Source of the DNA: Nitrococcus mobilis Nb-231
Lineage (GTDB): Bacteria > Pseudomonadota > Gammaproteobacteria > Nitrococcales > Nitrococcaceae
Length of the DNA stretch: 64,000 nt
Assembly (NCBI RefSeq): GCF_000153205.1
Contig: NZ_CH672427.1
Coordinates: forward strand, 1,148,667-1,212,666
Reading direction: 5' to 3'
Shown: one piece after another, positions 38,213 to 49,291 of the stretch
Layout: the number at the start of each line of letters is the position of its first letter
Position numbering within the stretch: position 1 is the stretch's first letter
Notes under the pieces: generated by a model
Told to the model about the DNA's origin: nothing
Seen by the model: the letters and a program-made list of their open reading frames with translations, nothing else
Databases searched by the model: none
Translations under genes and position numbers: made by a program

Positions 38213-39657
38213 CTTTCGCCCTCCACAGCGCCGTAACGACCCAGCAAAAGCGCCGCTGCGTTGCCGATACTGCCTGCCCCCAGCGTAATCAGCAGATCGT
38301 CGTCGCGTACCACATCCGGTACGAGTTCGATTAACTCCTCCACGCTCAACGCGAACACGGGATCGATCTGGCCACGCATCCGGATTGCTCGGCACAGACT
38401 GCGCCCGTCGGCGCCAGCAATGGCTGCCTCACCCGCCGCATAGACTTCTGTGAGCAGCAGCGCATCGGCTGCCGAAAGCACCCGTGCAAAGTCCTCAAAC
38501 AAATCCCGAGTCCGGCTGTAACGGTGCGGCTGGAAAGCCACCACGATGCGGCGACCGGGCCAACCTTCTCGGGCCGCTCGCAGCACCGCCGCTATCTCCC
38601 GTGGGTGGTGGGCGTAATCATCGACCAAACTGACCCGCCCCCCCCCTAGGGCGAGAACGCCGCACGGCTGGAAACGCCGGTCGATGCCGGCAAACTCGGC
38701 CAGACCCCGCACAATGGCCGCGCGGGATACACCGAGTTCCAAGGCCACGGCAATCGCCGCCAGCGCATTCAGTGCATTGTGGCGACCCGGCAGGTTCAGA
38801 TCCACGGAAAAAGGCGCCTCATCACCGACCCGGACCGCGAAACTGGTGCGCAGGCCCCGCTGGACCACGGCGGTGGCGCGCACGTCGGCATCGGCACTGT
38901 AGCCATAGGAGCGAGCAGGCCGAGTCGTCCGATCCAGCAACGCGCGGACCTCGGGATCGTCGATGCACAACACCGCCAAGCCATAGAAGGGCAAGTGATG
39001 TAGGAACTCGAGAAAGCTCGCACGCAAACGGGCAAAATCTCCCTGATAGGCACCGAGATGATCGGCGTCGATGTTGGTCACCACCGCAATCATTGGCTGC
39101 AGATAAAGGAAAGAAGCATCGCTTTCGTCGGCTTCCGCCACCAGGTAATGCCCCGCGCCCAAACGGGCGTGGCTCGCTACACTGTTGAGCCGCCCGCCGA
39201 TCACGAAGGTGGGATCCAGACCGTCCTCGGCAAGCAGACTCGCAATCAGGCTGGTCGTCGTGGTCTTGCCGTGGGTACCCGCCACCGCGACCCCATAGCG
39301 GAACCGCATCAACTCCGCGAGCATTTCGGCGCGCGGAACGACGGGAATCCGGTGTTGGCGGGCAGCCACGACCTCGCTATTGTCCGGACCTACAGCGCTG
39401 GAGGTCACCACGGCGTCCATACGCGCTACCCGCCGACCGTCATGGCCATACCAGATACAGGCACCGAGATCGCTCAGGCGTCGAGTGACGGCATTCTCAC
39501 GCAAATCCGAGCCGAAAACCTCGTAGCCAAGGTTTAGTAGTACCTCGGCGATCCCACCCATTCCGGAACCGCCGATACCGACAAAGTAAATGCGTCGAAC
39601 CCGGCGCATCGCTCCCGGCGCATTCGGATCCCAACAACGGTTCCAAGCCACACTCAT
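38209..39657 (-). CDS. murC: UDP-N-acetylmuramate--L-alanine ligase
   Basis: A 482-residue Mur ligase adding the first stem residue. The N-terminal Rossmann motif [19 protein letters not shown]-binding GTHGKTTT, and the central-domain [10 protein letters not shown] block define the enzyme. ATG 39657 overlaps the murG stop as ATGA, and MurB follows with a GTGA overlap, so murG, murC and murB are translationally coupled. Confidence 0.97.
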   Translation of the reverse strand: MSVAWNRCWDPNAPGAMRRVRRIYFVGIGGSGMGGIAEVLLNLGYEVFGSDLRENAVTRRLSDLGACIWYGHDGRRVARMDAVVTSSAVGPDNSEVVAARQHRIPVVPRAEMLAELMRFRYGVAVAGTHGKTTTTSLIASLLAEDGLDPTFVIGGRLNSVASHARLGAGHYLVAEADESDASFLYLQPMIAVVTNIDADHLGAYQGDFARLRASFLEFLHHLPFYGLAVLCIDDPEVRALLDRTTRPARSYGYSADADVRATAVVQRGLRTSFAVRVGDEAPFSVDLNLPGRHNALNALAAIAVALELGVSRAAIVRGLAEFAGIDRRFQPCGVLALGGGRVSLVDDYAHHPREIAAVLRAAREGWPGRRIVVAFQPHRYSRTRDLFEDFARVLSAADALLLTEVYAAGEAAIAGADGRSLCRAIRMRGQIDPVFALSVEELIELVPDVVRDDDLLITLGAGSIGNAAALLLGRYGAVEGER

Positions 39658-40736
39658 GCCGCCATCTCCAGGCACAACGCGGCCACACACGCCGTGGCCT
39701 GCGGGCGAGCTTGCTGACGGGCCCGCTGTGCCATAATCCAGAGCCGATCGCGATCGCCGAGCAGACTCACGAGCACGCGACTTAGATGCTGTGCGCTAAA
39801 CGCGTGCTGCGGAACGAGCACGGCGGCACCGGCCCGACTCAGGTAACGGGCATTGGCTGTCTGATGGTTGTCCACGGCGTGCGGAAACGGCACCAACACC
39901 GATGCAACGCCGACCACGGAGAGCTCGGCCACGGTCAGCGCACCGGCTCGGCAAATTACCAAATCGGCCCACCCGTATGCCTCAGCCATGCTATCGATGA
40001 AGGCGCTCACTTGCGCCACGATCGCGTGCCTACAATAGGCTTCCCGCGCCAGCGCCAGAGTTCGCTCACCGGCCTGATGTCGAACCACCGGGCGTTGCGC
40101 TGAGGCCAACTCGGCCAATGCGGCCGGAACGATCTGATTGAGCACCGCGGCACCCTGGCTACCACCCAGGACCAGCAAGCGCGGTGGATCCTGACGCACC
40201 GCGTAGCGCCGCTGCGGGGCCGCAACGCGGGTGATTTCGGAGCGCACCGGATTGCCGGTCCAGACGCAGGGCGCGCCTCGCCCTGCAACCTCCCCCGGGA
40301 AACCGGTCATCACGACCCGAGCCAGTCGGCGCACCAACCGATTGGTAAAACCGGCGGTGGCGTTCTGCTCATGAATCAACAACGGCCGGCGCAGCAGCCA
40401 CGCCGCCAATGCCCCTGGCCCTGCGGCATACCCTCCCATACCCAATACGGCCTGCGGCCGATAGCGGCGCACCAGGGACAACGCCTGCCACAGAGCGCGC
40501 AGCAACATCGCGGGCGCACCGAGCCAACCGCGCCAGCCCTTGCCCCGCAACCCCCGCACTTCGAGCCACTCTATGGCGATCCCTGCCGCCGGCACCACCC
40601 GCGCCTCCAAACCTCGCCGAGTCCCTATCCAAATCACCGCTACCCGCCGCCGTCGTAGTTCCTCGGCCACGGCAAGGGCCGGGAACACGTGGCCCCCGGT
40701 TCCACCGGCCAGAATCATCACCGGCGCGTCTTTCAT
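39654..40736 (-). CDS. murG: Lipid II synthase MurG
   Basis: A 360-residue GT-B glycosyltransferase transferring GlcNAc to lipid I at the inner face of the membrane. Glycine-rich loops [14 protein letters not shown] and [14 protein letters not shown], the [10 protein letters not shown] loop of the C-domain, and the nucleotide-sugar motif [11 protein letters not shown] are all intact. The start overlaps the ftsW stop as ATGA. Confidence 0.97.
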   Translation of the reverse strand: MKDAPVMILAGGTGGHVFPALAVAEELRRRRVAVIWIGTRRGLEARVVPAAGIAIEWLEVRGLRGKGWRGWLGAPAMLLRALWQALSLVRRYRPQAVLGMGGYAAGPGALAAWLLRRPLLIHEQNATAGFTNRLVRRLARVVMTGFPGEVAGRGAPCVWTGNPVRSEITRVAAPQRRYAVRQDPPRLLVLGGSQGAAVLNQIVPAALAELASAQRPVVRHQAGERTLALAREAYCRHAIVAQVSAFIDSMAEAYGWADLVICRAGALTVAELSVVGVASVLVPFPHAVDNHQTANARYLSRAGAAVLVPQHAFSAQHLSRVLVSLLGDRDRLWIMAQRARQQARPQATACVAALCLEMAA

Positions 40737-41938
40737 AACCCATGCTCCCTAGCCACGGTGCGGGCACTCACCGCGGCAACTCGGTTCTCGTAGTCGACTC
40801 GCACCAAGAGCGTGAGCAGGAGCACACTGATCACCAAGCTGCTGCCGCCATAGCTCATGAGCGGCAAAGTCATACCTTTGGTAGGTAGCAAGCCCATGTT
40901 GACGCCAATATTGAGAAAAGCTTGCAGCCCCAGCCAAGTGCCCACAGCATAAGCGAGATAGCCACCAAAGCGCCGTTCCAGGGCCATAGCCCGCGTGGCT
41001 ATTCGAAAGGCGCGCCAAACAACGAATCCATAGAGACCGATGGTCACGCTCACCCCGAGCAAACCGAGTTCCTCGGCCAGTACCGCAAAAAGGAAATCGG
41101 TATGCGCTTCTGGCAAATAGAACAACTTTTCTACGCTATTGCCGAGCCCTACACCCAGCCACTGCCCGCGACCGATCGCGATCAGCGACTGAGTAAGCTG
41201 GAATCCGGAGTGGAATGGATCCGCCCAAGGATTGAGGAAACCCGTCAGCCGCTGCCAACGATACGGTTCGGTGACGATCAATGCGACGCCGGTGGCGGCA
41301 ACCGGTATGAGCAACAGACCGAAGTGCCACAACGATACGCCGGCGATGAACAATAACGCCAGACCAGTCGCCATGAGTACAACGGCCGCACCGAAGTCCG
41401 GTTCGAGCAGCAGCAGCAAAGAGATCAACGCCAAGACCCCGAACGGGATCAACAGACCGCGCAAGGTGGCACGAACCGCCTCACCACGGCGGACCAGGTA
41501 GCCAGCGAGATAGACAAAGACACAAAGCTTGGCAAGCTCTGAGACCTGCAGATTAAAAACGCCCAATGCCAGCCAACGGACGCTGCCGTTGACCGAGTGC
41601 CCCACACCGGGGAGCAGCACCAACGCCAGCAGCCCAATTCCCAATGCCAACAGCACAACGCCGAGTCGCTGCCATTGAATCATAGGAACCCGGAGCACAA
41701 ACCAAGCCAACAAGGCGGCGAGCAGTAGATAACCACCTTGCCGGCGCAGGTAAAACCACGGCTGGCCAAGCTCTCGATCAGCGACGGCCACCGAAGCGGA
41801 GGCCACCATGACGAGCCCTAACGCCGCAACCGCTAGCACCACGCCGCACAGCGTCCAATCCAAATTGGCCGTCAACGCAGGCTCTCGGCGGCGGGGGCGC
41901 GCACTGCGCAAAACGGTGTTGGCGGCGGTCTCAGCCAT
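40733..41938 (-). CDS. ftsW: Peptidoglycan glycosyltransferase FtsW
   Basis: A 401-residue SEDS-family septal glycosyltransferase with ten membrane segments. Conserved elements include LLLEPDFGAAVVL (catalytic Asp in EPDFG), the extracellular loop with QLTQSLIAIGRGQWLGVGLGNS, and the terminal TLPLMSYGGSS. It partners with FtsI encoded five genes upstream. Overlaps murD by 8 nt. Confidence 0.97.
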   Translation of the reverse strand: MAETAANTVLRSARPRRREPALTANLDWTLCGVVLAVAALGLVMVASASVAVADRELGQPWFYLRRQGGYLLLAALLAWFVLRVPMIQWQRLGVVLLALGIGLLALVLLPGVGHSVNGSVRWLALGVFNLQVSELAKLCVFVYLAGYLVRRGEAVRATLRGLLIPFGVLALISLLLLLEPDFGAAVVLMATGLALLFIAGVSLWHFGLLLIPVAATGVALIVTEPYRWQRLTGFLNPWADPFHSGFQLTQSLIAIGRGQWLGVGLGNSVEKLFYLPEAHTDFLFAVLAEELGLLGVSVTIGLYGFVVWRAFRIATRAMALERRFGGYLAYAVGTWLGLQAFLNIGVNMGLLPTKGMTLPLMSYGGSSLVISVLLLTLLVRVDYENRVAAVSARTVAREHGL

Positions 41939-43268
41939 TTATTGCCGCCTCTACTGCCGTACGGAACACCTCACCGCGCTCGGCGTAGCTCGAAAACATA
42001 TCGAAGCTCGCGCAGGCCGGAGAGAGCAGGACGATGTCACCGGCTCGTGCCAACCGCGCAGCGCCCGCTACAGCAGCGGATAGATCCACAGCCCGCTCCA
42101 CGGGACAAACTCCACCGAGGGCGCTTGCCAGGCGCTGCGCATCCTCGCCGAGCACCACGGCGGCGCGCGCCCGCGCGCGCAACGCCGGCCCCAGCGCCGT
42201 AAAGTCCTGGCCCTTGCCCTGGCCGCCCAGAATCAGGATCAGCGGTCGCTCGAGTCCGGCCACGGCCGCTAAGGTTGCCCCGACATTGGTGCCTTTGGAG
42301 TCGTTGATCCAGAGCACGCCGTCATGCTCGATCACCGGCTCCATGCGATGCGGTAACCCCCTGAATGTCTGCAACCCCTGCAACAGCGCCGACAGTGACA
42401 GCCCCGCGGCACTGCCAAGAGCAAGCGCCGCCAGCGCATTGGCCTGATTGTGCCGGCCCACCGGCTGAAATGCCGCGCACGGAGCGAGTCGATTGCGACC
42501 GCGGCAAAACCACGACTCGCCGCCCCAGTAGTCGATGCCGAAGGTACGCGCATCGACCGGCGCGGCGAGCGTAAAGTAGAGTGTCTCGCGCCCGGCACTC
42601 GCCAGGGCGCACACGGCTGGATCATCGGCATTCAGGATCATGACCCCATCGCCGCGGAAAATAACCGCCTTAGCCTCAAGATAGGCGGCAATATTGGGGT
42701 AACGGTCCAAATGGTCGGGTGCAATGTTGAGGAGACTCGCCGCTTGGGCGTTGAGGCTATAAACGCTCTCAAGCTGAAAGCTCGATAGCTCGAGCACGAA
42801 TAGCTGCACTTGCGGGAGTTGCAACAGCTCCAATGCCGGCGGCCCTAAATTGCCGCCAACCGCCACATTGAGGCCGGCCGCCCGAGCCATCTCACCCAGC
42901 AAAGCGGTGACCGTACTTTTGCCGTTGGTCCCGGTGACCGCAAGCACTGGCGCCGCCGCGGCGCGCGCGAACAACTCGATGTCCCCGATCACGGGGATGC
43001 CCTCGGCGCGTGCCGCGCACAGTGCCGGCTCCGCGAGCGACACTCCGGGACTGACCACAATTTCCTCCGCCGTCAGCAACCAGTCCCGCGCGAGGCGGCC
43101 GCAGGCCACCGGCACCTCGGGATACGCCGCACGCAGTGGCGCAAGTCGGGGCGGCTCCATGCGGCTATCGGTCACCGCGATCCGCCACCCCTCGCTCAGT
43201 AGGTGGCGCACGCAGGAGAAGCCGGTTTCCCCGAGCCCGACGATCACCTTGTCAAACCCATTCACCAT
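41931..43268 (-). CDS. murD: UDP-N-acetylmuramoylalanine--D-glutamate ligase
   Basis: A 445-residue Mur ligase adding D-Glu. GTNGKST is the ATP loop, followed by VLELSSFQLE, NIAPDHLDRY and INDSKGTNVGAT. The frame is open to 43961, but the part above 43268 lies over mraY and has no similarity; ATG 43268 (MVNGFDKVIVGLGETG) gives the family N-terminus. It starts 14 nt after mraY and overlaps ftsW. Confidence 0.96.
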   Translation of the reverse strand: MVNGFDKVIVGLGETGFSCVRHLLSEGWRIAVTDSRMEPPRLAPLRAAYPEVPVACGRLARDWLLTAEEIVVSPGVSLAEPALCAARAEGIPVIGDIELFARAAAAPVLAVTGTNGKSTVTALLGEMARAAGLNVAVGGNLGPPALELLQLPQVQLFVLELSSFQLESVYSLNAQAASLLNIAPDHLDRYPNIAAYLEAKAVIFRGDGVMILNADDPAVCALASAGRETLYFTLAAPVDARTFGIDYWGGESWFCRGRNRLAPCAAFQPVGRHNQANALAALALGSAAGLSLSALLQGLQTFRGLPHRMEPVIEHDGVLWINDSKGTNVGATLAAVAGLERPLILILGGQGKGQDFTALGPALRARARAAVVLGEDAQRLASALGGVCPVERAVDLSAAVAGAARLARAGDIVLLSPACASFDMFSSYAERGEVFRTAVEAAING

Positions 43269-43282
43269 TCGACTCTCGACTC

Positions 43283-44365
43283 TTAGCGCAGCTTCAGTGT
43301 CGCCAACCCGATGAGGACCAGAATGATGGTGACGATCCAGAACCGAACGATGACCCGCGGCTCCGGACAGCCCTTGAGCTCGAAATGATGGTGCAGTGGC
43401 GCCATTCGCAACACGCGCTGACCGGTCAGCTTGAAAGCGGCGACTTGCACCATGACCGACAGCGTCTCGATGACGAACACGCCACCCATAACGAACAGCA
43501 CCAATTCCTGGCGCACCACTACGGCCAGTACACCCAGTGCTGCGCCCAACGCCAACGCCCCCACATCGCCCATGAACACCATGGCGGGATAGGTGTTGAA
43601 CCAGAGAAAGCCCAATCCTGCACCCACCAGTGCTCCGCAGAATACCACCGCCTCGCCGACACCCTGGATGTATGGAATGCCGAGATACTGTGCGAACGTG
43701 ATATGGCCTGTGGCATAGACGAACACCGCCAGCGCGGCACCGACCAAGACCGTGGGCACAATGGCCAACCCGTCGAGCCCATCGGTGAGGTTCACCGCGT
43801 TGGAAGAACCCACGATGACGAAATAGGTCAGCGGGATGAACAACCAATCCAGCGAGATCCGCACCGACTTGAAGAAGGGGACGATTAAAGAGGTCTCGAC
43901 CGGCGCTTGCGCCGTGGCATACAGCACCAACGCCACGAGCAACCCGAGTGCCGACTGCCAACCATACTTGATTCGCGCCGACAGCCCCTTGCTGTTACCG
44001 TGAACGAGCTTGAGATAGTCGTCCACCCCGCCGACCGCACCGAAGGCCAGCGTGGCCAACAAAACGATCCAGACGAAACGATTACTGAGATCGCTCCACA
44101 GCAGCGTCGATACGGCAATACTCAGTAGGATCAGCGTACCGCCCATGGTCGGTGTCCCGGCCTTCGAGAAGTGGGTCTGCGGGCCGTCCTGGCGGATCTG
44201 CTGGCCAACCTGGTATTGAACCAGCCAACGAATGAGCAGCGGCCCCACCGCCAGCGAAATGATCAACGAAGTCAACGCTCCGACAATGGCGCGGAAAGTC
44301 AAATACTGGACGACGTTGAAAACGCCGTAGTATTGCGCCAGCCATTCGGCCAGGACCAGCAGCAC
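43283..44365 (-). CDS. mraY: Phospho-MurNAc-pentapeptide translocase MraY
   Basis: A 360-residue membrane enzyme with ten helices that makes lipid I. Conserved cytoplasmic loops: [11 protein letters not shown], the DDYLK aspartate pair ([11 protein letters not shown]), [13 protein letters not shown], and the C-terminal [12 protein letters not shown]. Length equals E. coli MraY (360). Begins 2 nt after the murF stop codon. Confidence 0.98.
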   Translation of the reverse strand: MLLVLAEWLAQYYGVFNVVQYLTFRAIVGALTSLIISLAVGPLLIRWLVQYQVGQQIRQDGPQTHFSKAGTPTMGGTLILLSIAVSTLLWSDLSNRFVWIVLLATLAFGAVGGVDDYLKLVHGNSKGLSARIKYGWQSALGLLVALVLYATAQAPVETSLIVPFFKSVRISLDWLFIPLTYFVIVGSSNAVNLTDGLDGLAIVPTVLVGAALAVFVYATGHITFAQYLGIPYIQGVGEAVVFCGALVGAGLGFLWFNTYPAMVFMGDVGALALGAALGVLAVVVRQELVLFVMGGVFVIETLSVMVQVAAFKLTGQRVLRMAPLHHHFELKGCPEPRVIVRFWIVTIILVLIGLATLKLR

Positions 44366-44367
44366 GT

Positions 44368-45729
44368 TCAGCCCTCCATCTCGGCCGCATCCGGCTTGTC
44401 GGCCGCCAATCGATCGGCAACGATGTCCATGGCCGCCGAGCGCGAGCCCTTGATGAGCACCGCAATATCCGGCCCAAGGCCACCGGATAGGGCTTTGACA
44501 AGCGCCTCACGATCATCGAAACACTCGGCTCCGAGCCCGAACCCGGCGGCGCTTGCAGCGGCGAGTTCGCCGATCACGAACAGTCGTTCGACCCCACCCG
44601 CGCGCGCTAACTGGCCTGCACGCCGATGCAGGCGACCAGCCGTCTCGCCCAGTTCGGCCATATCGCCCAACACCAGCCAACGACGCTGCGAGTTTTCGGC
44701 CAATACGCGAATCGCCGCCGCCAGTGAAGCGGGATTGGCATTGTAGGTATCGTCCAAGATACGGGCCCCGCCGATCCCCTCACGCCAGCACAACCGCCCC
44801 GGCACCGGGCGCATCGCTTCCAGACCGGCCCGGATCGCTGCACCTGGTAGCTCGAGCGCCAACGCGGTTGCGGCACTCGCCAGTGCATTGAGCTGGTTAT
44901 GGCGCCCGAGCAAGGGCAAGCGCACGGGCAACACCCGACCATCCCAACGCAACTCCAACTGACCGTCCGCCGCTGTAGTGGCACGGACCTCGGCTCGCCG
45001 ATCGAGTCCAAAAGTAATGCAGCGTCGGGGGCGAGCCAGTCGCTGCCAGAGGTTCGCAAAAGCATCGTCGACGTTGATTACGGCGATCCCATCGTCGGGC
45101 AACGTCTCGAACAGCTCACCCTTACCTCGCGCCACCCCGGCCACCGAGCCGAAACCGTCTAGGTGGGCCGGGCCGGCATTGGTGATGACGCCAACGCTCG
45201 GGCGAACCCACTGCGTCAGACGTCGGATTTGCCCAGGAGCACTGGCGCCGAGCTCGAGCACGGCGTAACGGTGGCGGCGCTGCAGACGGCACAGGGTCAG
45301 CGGTACGCCGAGTTCGTTGTTGTAGTTCCCCGAGGTGGCCAAGGTCGCACCGTGGCGGGCGAGTATCGCTGCCAACATCTCCTTGACGGTGGTCTTGCCA
45401 TTGCTCCCGGTCACGGCCACGATCTGAGTCGCAGCGCAGTGCTCTCGCACCCAGCAGCCCAAGGCGGCCAGCGTCCCGCGGCCATCGGCTACGATCCACT
45501 GCGGCAACGGTTCCGGCACGGCACGCTCGAGCAACGCCGCCGCGGCCCCGGCGGTACGGGCAGCGCTCAGGTAATCATGCCCGTCCGCTCGGCTACCCGT
45601 AAGGGCGACAAAGAGTTCACCCGATCGGATGCGGCGTGAATCGAGCGCCGCCCCGATGACCTCGGTATCCGGCCCGCGCAGATGCCCGCCCAGATCGGCG
45701 ACCAGCCGGCTGAGTGACACCGCATCCAT
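44368..45729 (-). CDS. murF: UDP-MurNAc-tripeptide D-alanyl-D-alanine ligase
   Basis: A 453-residue Mur ligase joining the D-Ala-D-Ala made by Ddl[15 protein letters not shown] marks the N-domain, [11 protein letters not shown] the ATP loop, and LDDTYNANP the family-specific C-terminal block. Its ATG shares one base with the murE stop (TGATG), so translation is probably coupled. Confidence 0.97.
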   Translation of the reverse strand: MDAVSLSRLVADLGGHLRGPDTEVIGAALDSRRIRSGELFVALTGSRADGHDYLSAARTAGAAAALLERAVPEPLPQWIVADGRGTLAALGCWVREHCAATQIVAVTGSNGKTTVKEMLAAILARHGATLATSGNYNNELGVPLTLCRLQRRHRYAVLELGASAPGQIRRLTQWVRPSVGVITNAGPAHLDGFGSVAGVARGKGELFETLPDDGIAVINVDDAFANLWQRLARPRRCITFGLDRRAEVRATTAADGQLELRWDGRVLPVRLPLLGRHNQLNALASAATALALELPGAAIRAGLEAMRPVPGRLCWREGIGGARILDDTYNANPASLAAAIRVLAENSQRRWLVLGDMAELGETAGRLHRRAGQLARAGGVERLFVIGELAAASAAGFGLGAECFDDREALVKALSGGLGPDIAVLIKGSRSAAMDIVADRLAADKPDAAEMEG

Positions 45730-47237
45730 CAGTGCCCCCCCCCCAGCGCTTGTTTAACGGTCTCGCGGTCACTGTAAGGCAATTGCCGGGTTCCTATAAG
45801 CTGATACTCCTCATGACCCTTGCCGGCAACCAGGATGGCATCTTCAGGAGCCGCCGCTCGAATACTATGGATAACCGCTTCCCTGCGATCTTCAATGACC
45901 CTCACGCGACTGTCCGCGCCGGCCCCGGCCTGGATCTCGGCTATGATGCGCCGGGGATTTTCGGTACGCGGATTATCGTTGGTGATGATAATCCGATCCG
46001 CGCTGGCGCGGGCGAGCGCGCCCATGAGCGGCCGCTTACCTCGATCGCGGTCCCCGCCGCAACCGAAAACGCACCAGATGCGCCCCGCAAAATGCTCGCG
46101 CATCGCCGCCAACGCCGCCTGCAGACCCGCCGGCGTATGGGCGTAATCGATCACCACCGTGGGCCGGCCCTCGCTCCCGTAACGCTCCATCCGCCCGCTG
46201 ACCGGTTGCAATAAAGACAATCGCTGCAGTGCTTCCCGGAGCGGGACGTCCAGCGCCAACAAAGCACCGAGCGCTGCGAGCACGTTGGCCGCATTGAAGC
46301 GTCCCAACAGGCCGACCCGGACGGCGGCTCGACAACCGCCGGCATCCAGCAGCAACCGCAACCCATCGGACTGGGCCGCGAGGCGCAGACAGCGCAGCTG
46401 CGCCGTCTCGATACCGGCCAGCGAGTAACCGATCACCCGGGCGTGGCGCACGCTCGCCCGTAGACTGCGACCGAAATCGTCATCGACGTTGACAACCACG
46501 GTATGGAGTTCGGGCCGCTGGAACAGCAATGCCTTGGCCTGCGCATAAGCGGCCTGCGAGGGATGGTAGTCCAAGTGATCGCGACTGAGATTGGTGAGCA
46601 CTGCGACATCGAAACCGACTCCGGCGAGGCGTTGCTGATCCAGCGCGTGTGAGGACACCTCGATCACAACCGCCTGGGCGTGCCGAGCTCGTAACTGGTT
46701 CAGTTCGCACTGGAGCGTTATCGGATCCGGGGTGGTCAGGCTTGTGACTCTTCGCAAATGGCCCGGCAATCCACAGCCGAGCGTGCCGAGAATCCCGCAG
46801 CGGTACTCTTTGCGGCCCAAGGCGTGGGCGATAAACTGACTGACCGAGGTTTTACCATCGGTACCCGTTACACCGATCACAGTCATATTCGCGCCTGGAT
46901 CGCCATAGAAACGGGCCGCGATAATCCCCACCTGCGCGTGCAAGGAGTGCACTGCTATACACGGCACGGCTTGTTTGGCGCAACGTGCACTCAACGCTTG
47001 GTCATCAAAGCCAGGGGTAGGCTGCCAAAGAATCGCGGCCGCACCTTGGGAGAGCGCCTCGGCGGCAAACTCCCCGCCATGGTGTAACGTGCCTTGGACC
47101 GCCATGAACAGATAACCGGGGCGCACTGCTCGGCTGTCCACGGCAACTCCATGGATCGGCCGCTCGTCGGCTTCGATCCCGAGCGGTTCGAGAAGCCCCC
47201 GCAATCGATGCGCTGCCCGAGCCAAGGGGGCGGTCAT
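45729..47237 (-). CDS. murE: UDP-MurNAc-tripeptide synthetase MurE, meso-diaminopimelate type
   Basis: A 502-residue Mur ligase adding the third stem residue. GTDGKTSVS is the ATP loop; TTPDPITL and SSHALDQQR blocks follow. The DNPR motif (NDNPRTENP) is that of enzymes specific for meso-diaminopimelate, as in other proteobacteria. The start ATG overlaps the ftsI stop as ATGA. Confidence 0.97.
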   Translation of the reverse strand: MTAPLARAAHRLRGLLEPLGIEADERPIHGVAVDSRAVRPGYLFMAVQGTLHHGGEFAAEALSQGAAAILWQPTPGFDDQALSARCAKQAVPCIAVHSLHAQVGIIAARFYGDPGANMTVIGVTGTDGKTSVSQFIAHALGRKEYRCGILGTLGCGLPGHLRRVTSLTTPDPITLQCELNQLRARHAQAVVIEVSSHALDQQRLAGVGFDVAVLTNLSRDHLDYHPSQAAYAQAKALLFQRPELHTVVVNVDDDFGRSLRASVRHARVIGYSLAGIETAQLRCLRLAAQSDGLRLLLDAGGCRAAVRVGLLGRFNAANVLAALGALLALDVPLREALQRLSLLQPVSGRMERYGSEGRPTVVIDYAHTPAGLQAALAAMREHFAGRIWCVFGCGGDRDRGKRPLMGALARASADRIIITNDNPRTENPRRIIAEIQAGAGADSRVRVIEDRREAVIHSIRAAAPEDAILVAGKGHEEYQLIGTRQLPYSDRETVKQALGGGH

Positions 47238-48961
47238 GGTGTCATCTCTCCGGCGGCCAACAGCGCCGGTTGCCGCAAGCGGCCATCGGGCGGCACGTTG
47301 CGCAACCGCAGCGCCCCCTCGATCACGTGCCTAAAGATCGGTGCGGCCACCAGCCCGCCATAGTACGGCTTCCCGGTCGGCTCGTTGATGATCACGGCGC
47401 AGACAAAACGAGGCGCGCTGGCGGGTGCGATACCGACAAACAAGGCCGCATAACGGCGATCCGAATAGCCGCCGGAGGCGGACTTCTTCACGGTCCCGGT
47501 CTTGCCGGCGATGCGATAGCCCGGAATGGCGGCCTTGGGCGCCGTGCCCTCGCTGGAGACCACCTGTTCCATCATGGAGCGTACGGCTCTAGCACTGCGC
47601 GCGCTTATGACAGACTGGCCCGCCGGCGCGTTGTTCACGCGCAGCAGCGATACCGGCAGCAGCCGTCCATCATTGGCGATGGCGGTGTAGGCTTGCGCGA
47701 GCTGCAAAGCCGTGGCGGAGACTCCATAGCCAAAAGCCAAGGTCGCCCGGTCGATCGGGTAGCGCGGCGGTCGTCCCGAGAGATAGCCACCCGCCTCTCC
47801 TGGAAACCCGCTGCCCGTGGAACGACCGAAACCAACCCGACCAAGCATCCGCCATACGGTGCCCGGCTTCAGATCCAGCGCGATTTTTGCTGCCCCAACG
47901 TTACTCGACTTCTCGATCACCGTCATGACATCGATGACGCCGTAGTTGCGCACGTCGTGCACGGTGTCACTCGCCACACGCAACACGCCGGGTGTCGTGT
48001 CCACAAGCGAATGGGGAGCGAACCGACCACTGTCCAGCGCGGCTGCGATCGTAAACGGCTTGAGACTTGAGCCGGGCTCGAAGGCATCCGTGACAGCTCG
48101 GTTGCGATAATGGCTAGGAATCAGCTCCGCGCGGTCGTTGGGGTTGAATGCCGGCTGGTTGACCATGGCCAAAACTTCGCCCGTACGGGCGTCCAGCAAC
48201 ACCAGCGAGCCGGACCGCGCGCCGTGTTTCCGGACCGCCGCCTTAAGGGCGCGATAAGCGATGTACTGAAGCCGGCGGTCCACGCTGAGCACGAGGGCAT
48301 GTCCCGGTTTGGGCTCGCGCAGCCGCTCTATATCTTCTATCACCCGGCCCAGTCGATCCTTGATCACCCGCTTCGCACCGGGCTCCCCGCGTAACCAGTT
48401 GTTAAAGGCGAGTTCTACGCCCTCTTGGCCCACATCGTCGACATTGGTAAAACCGACGAGTTGACCAGCCACCTCACCGGCCGGATAGAAACGCCGGTAT
48501 TCGCGCTGCAGCGCGACGCCCGGCAACCGCAGATCGACCACTTCCTGGCCCAAAGTCGGCGTAATGCGTCGACGCAAGTAGACAAATTCACGATCCTGCC
48601 GAGCGCGCAGATCGGCGCGCAAACGCTCGGCATCAAGCTGCAATAGTTGCGCAAGCCGCGCTATTTTATCGCGGCTTGCCAGCAGCAGATCGCTCGGGTC
48701 GGCCCAAACCGAGTCCACCGGTGTGCTGATGGCCAGCGGTTCACCATTACGGTCTCGGATCACCCCTCGGTGGGCCGGGATCTCTACATCGCGCAGAAAC
48801 CGCGCGGCACCTTGGTTGAGCAGGAAATCTCGGTTCAAAACCTGCAAATCCACGGCACGCCAAAGCAACGCACCCGCAAACCCGATGAAACAGCACATCA
48901 GCGCCACCGGGCGCCACCGGGACAAAGGCTGCGGCTTGCTATCCAAAGCATGCCTGATCAA
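47234..48961 (-). CDS. ftsI: Septal transpeptidase FtsI (PBP3)
   Basis: A 575-residue class B penicillin-binding protein. One N-terminal anchor (VALMCCFIGFAGALLW) precedes the pedestal domain and the transpeptidase with SSLK in FEPGSSLKPF, SSN in KSSNVGAAK, and KTGT. It crosslinks septal peptidoglycan with FtsW. The start appears to be TTG 48961, 7 nt after a GGGGGG ribosome-binding run; the first in-frame ATG falls inside the membrane helix and is unlikely. Stands 48 bp after ftsL. Confidence 0.96.
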   Translation of the reverse strand: MIRHALDSKPQPLSRWRPVALMCCFIGFAGALLWRAVDLQVLNRDFLLNQGAARFLRDVEIPAHRGVIRDRNGEPLAISTPVDSVWADPSDLLLASRDKIARLAQLLQLDAERLRADLRARQDREFVYLRRRITPTLGQEVVDLRLPGVALQREYRRFYPAGEVAGQLVGFTNVDDVGQEGVELAFNNWLRGEPGAKRVIKDRLGRVIEDIERLREPKPGHALVLSVDRRLQYIAYRALKAAVRKHGARSGSLVLLDARTGEVLAMVNQPAFNPNDRAELIPSHYRNRAVTDAFEPGSSLKPFTIAAALDSGRFAPHSLVDTTPGVLRVASDTVHDVRNYGVIDVMTVIEKSSNVGAAKIALDLKPGTVWRMLGRVGFGRSTGSGFPGEAGGYLSGRPPRYPIDRATLAFGYGVSATALQLAQAYTAIANDGRLLPVSLLRVNNAPAGQSVISARSARAVRSMMEQVVSSEGTAPKAAIPGYRIAGKTGTVKKSASGGYSDRRYAALFVGIAPASAPRFVCAVIINEPTGKPYYGGLVAAPIFRHVIEGALRLRNVPPDGRLRQPALLAAGEMTP

Positions 48962-49009
48962 GTTTTGCCCCCCGTTTTTCGTAGATCGACCCCCTGGAGG
49001 GCCAGCAAA

Positions 49010-49291
49010 TCATTGGCTGTCTACCGATAGAATCACCACATCGCCCTGCCTCGGTATCCTCATCTCGAGCCGCTCACGAGCAATGCGCTCGACTCGCCCA
49101 TGGGTTGCCCATGCACCCTGCTCGAGCTGCAGCCTGCCCCATTCGGTTTTGAGTTGATCACGCTCCTGCTGTAGATCTTGTAATTGTATAAACAACCGTC
49201 GACTCTTATGTTTGCTATAAACGACCCCGACGGCAGAGCCGACGGCCATCGCCAGTAAAACGAAGACCGCTGCGGCGGATCGAGCCTTCAA
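49010..49291 (-). CDS. ftsL: Cell division protein FtsL
   Basis: A 93-residue bitopic protein: a short basic start, one membrane helix ([20 protein letters not shown]), then a periplasmic coiled coil ([27 protein letters not shown]) pairing with FtsB. It recruits FtsI/FtsW. Sequence is poorly conserved in the family; size, topology and position between rsmH and ftsI decide the call. Overlaps rsmH by 4 nt (ATGA). Confidence 0.92.
   Translation of the reverse strand: MKARSAAAVFVLLAMAVGSAVGVVYSKHKSRRLFIQLQDLQQERDQLKTEWGRLQLEQGAWATHGRVERIARERLEMRIPRQGDVVILSVDSQ

Noticed and set aside
43269-43961. N-terminal extension of the murD frame
   Set aside because: It lies over mraY and reads Gly/Arg-rich sequence without similarity; murD starts at 43268.
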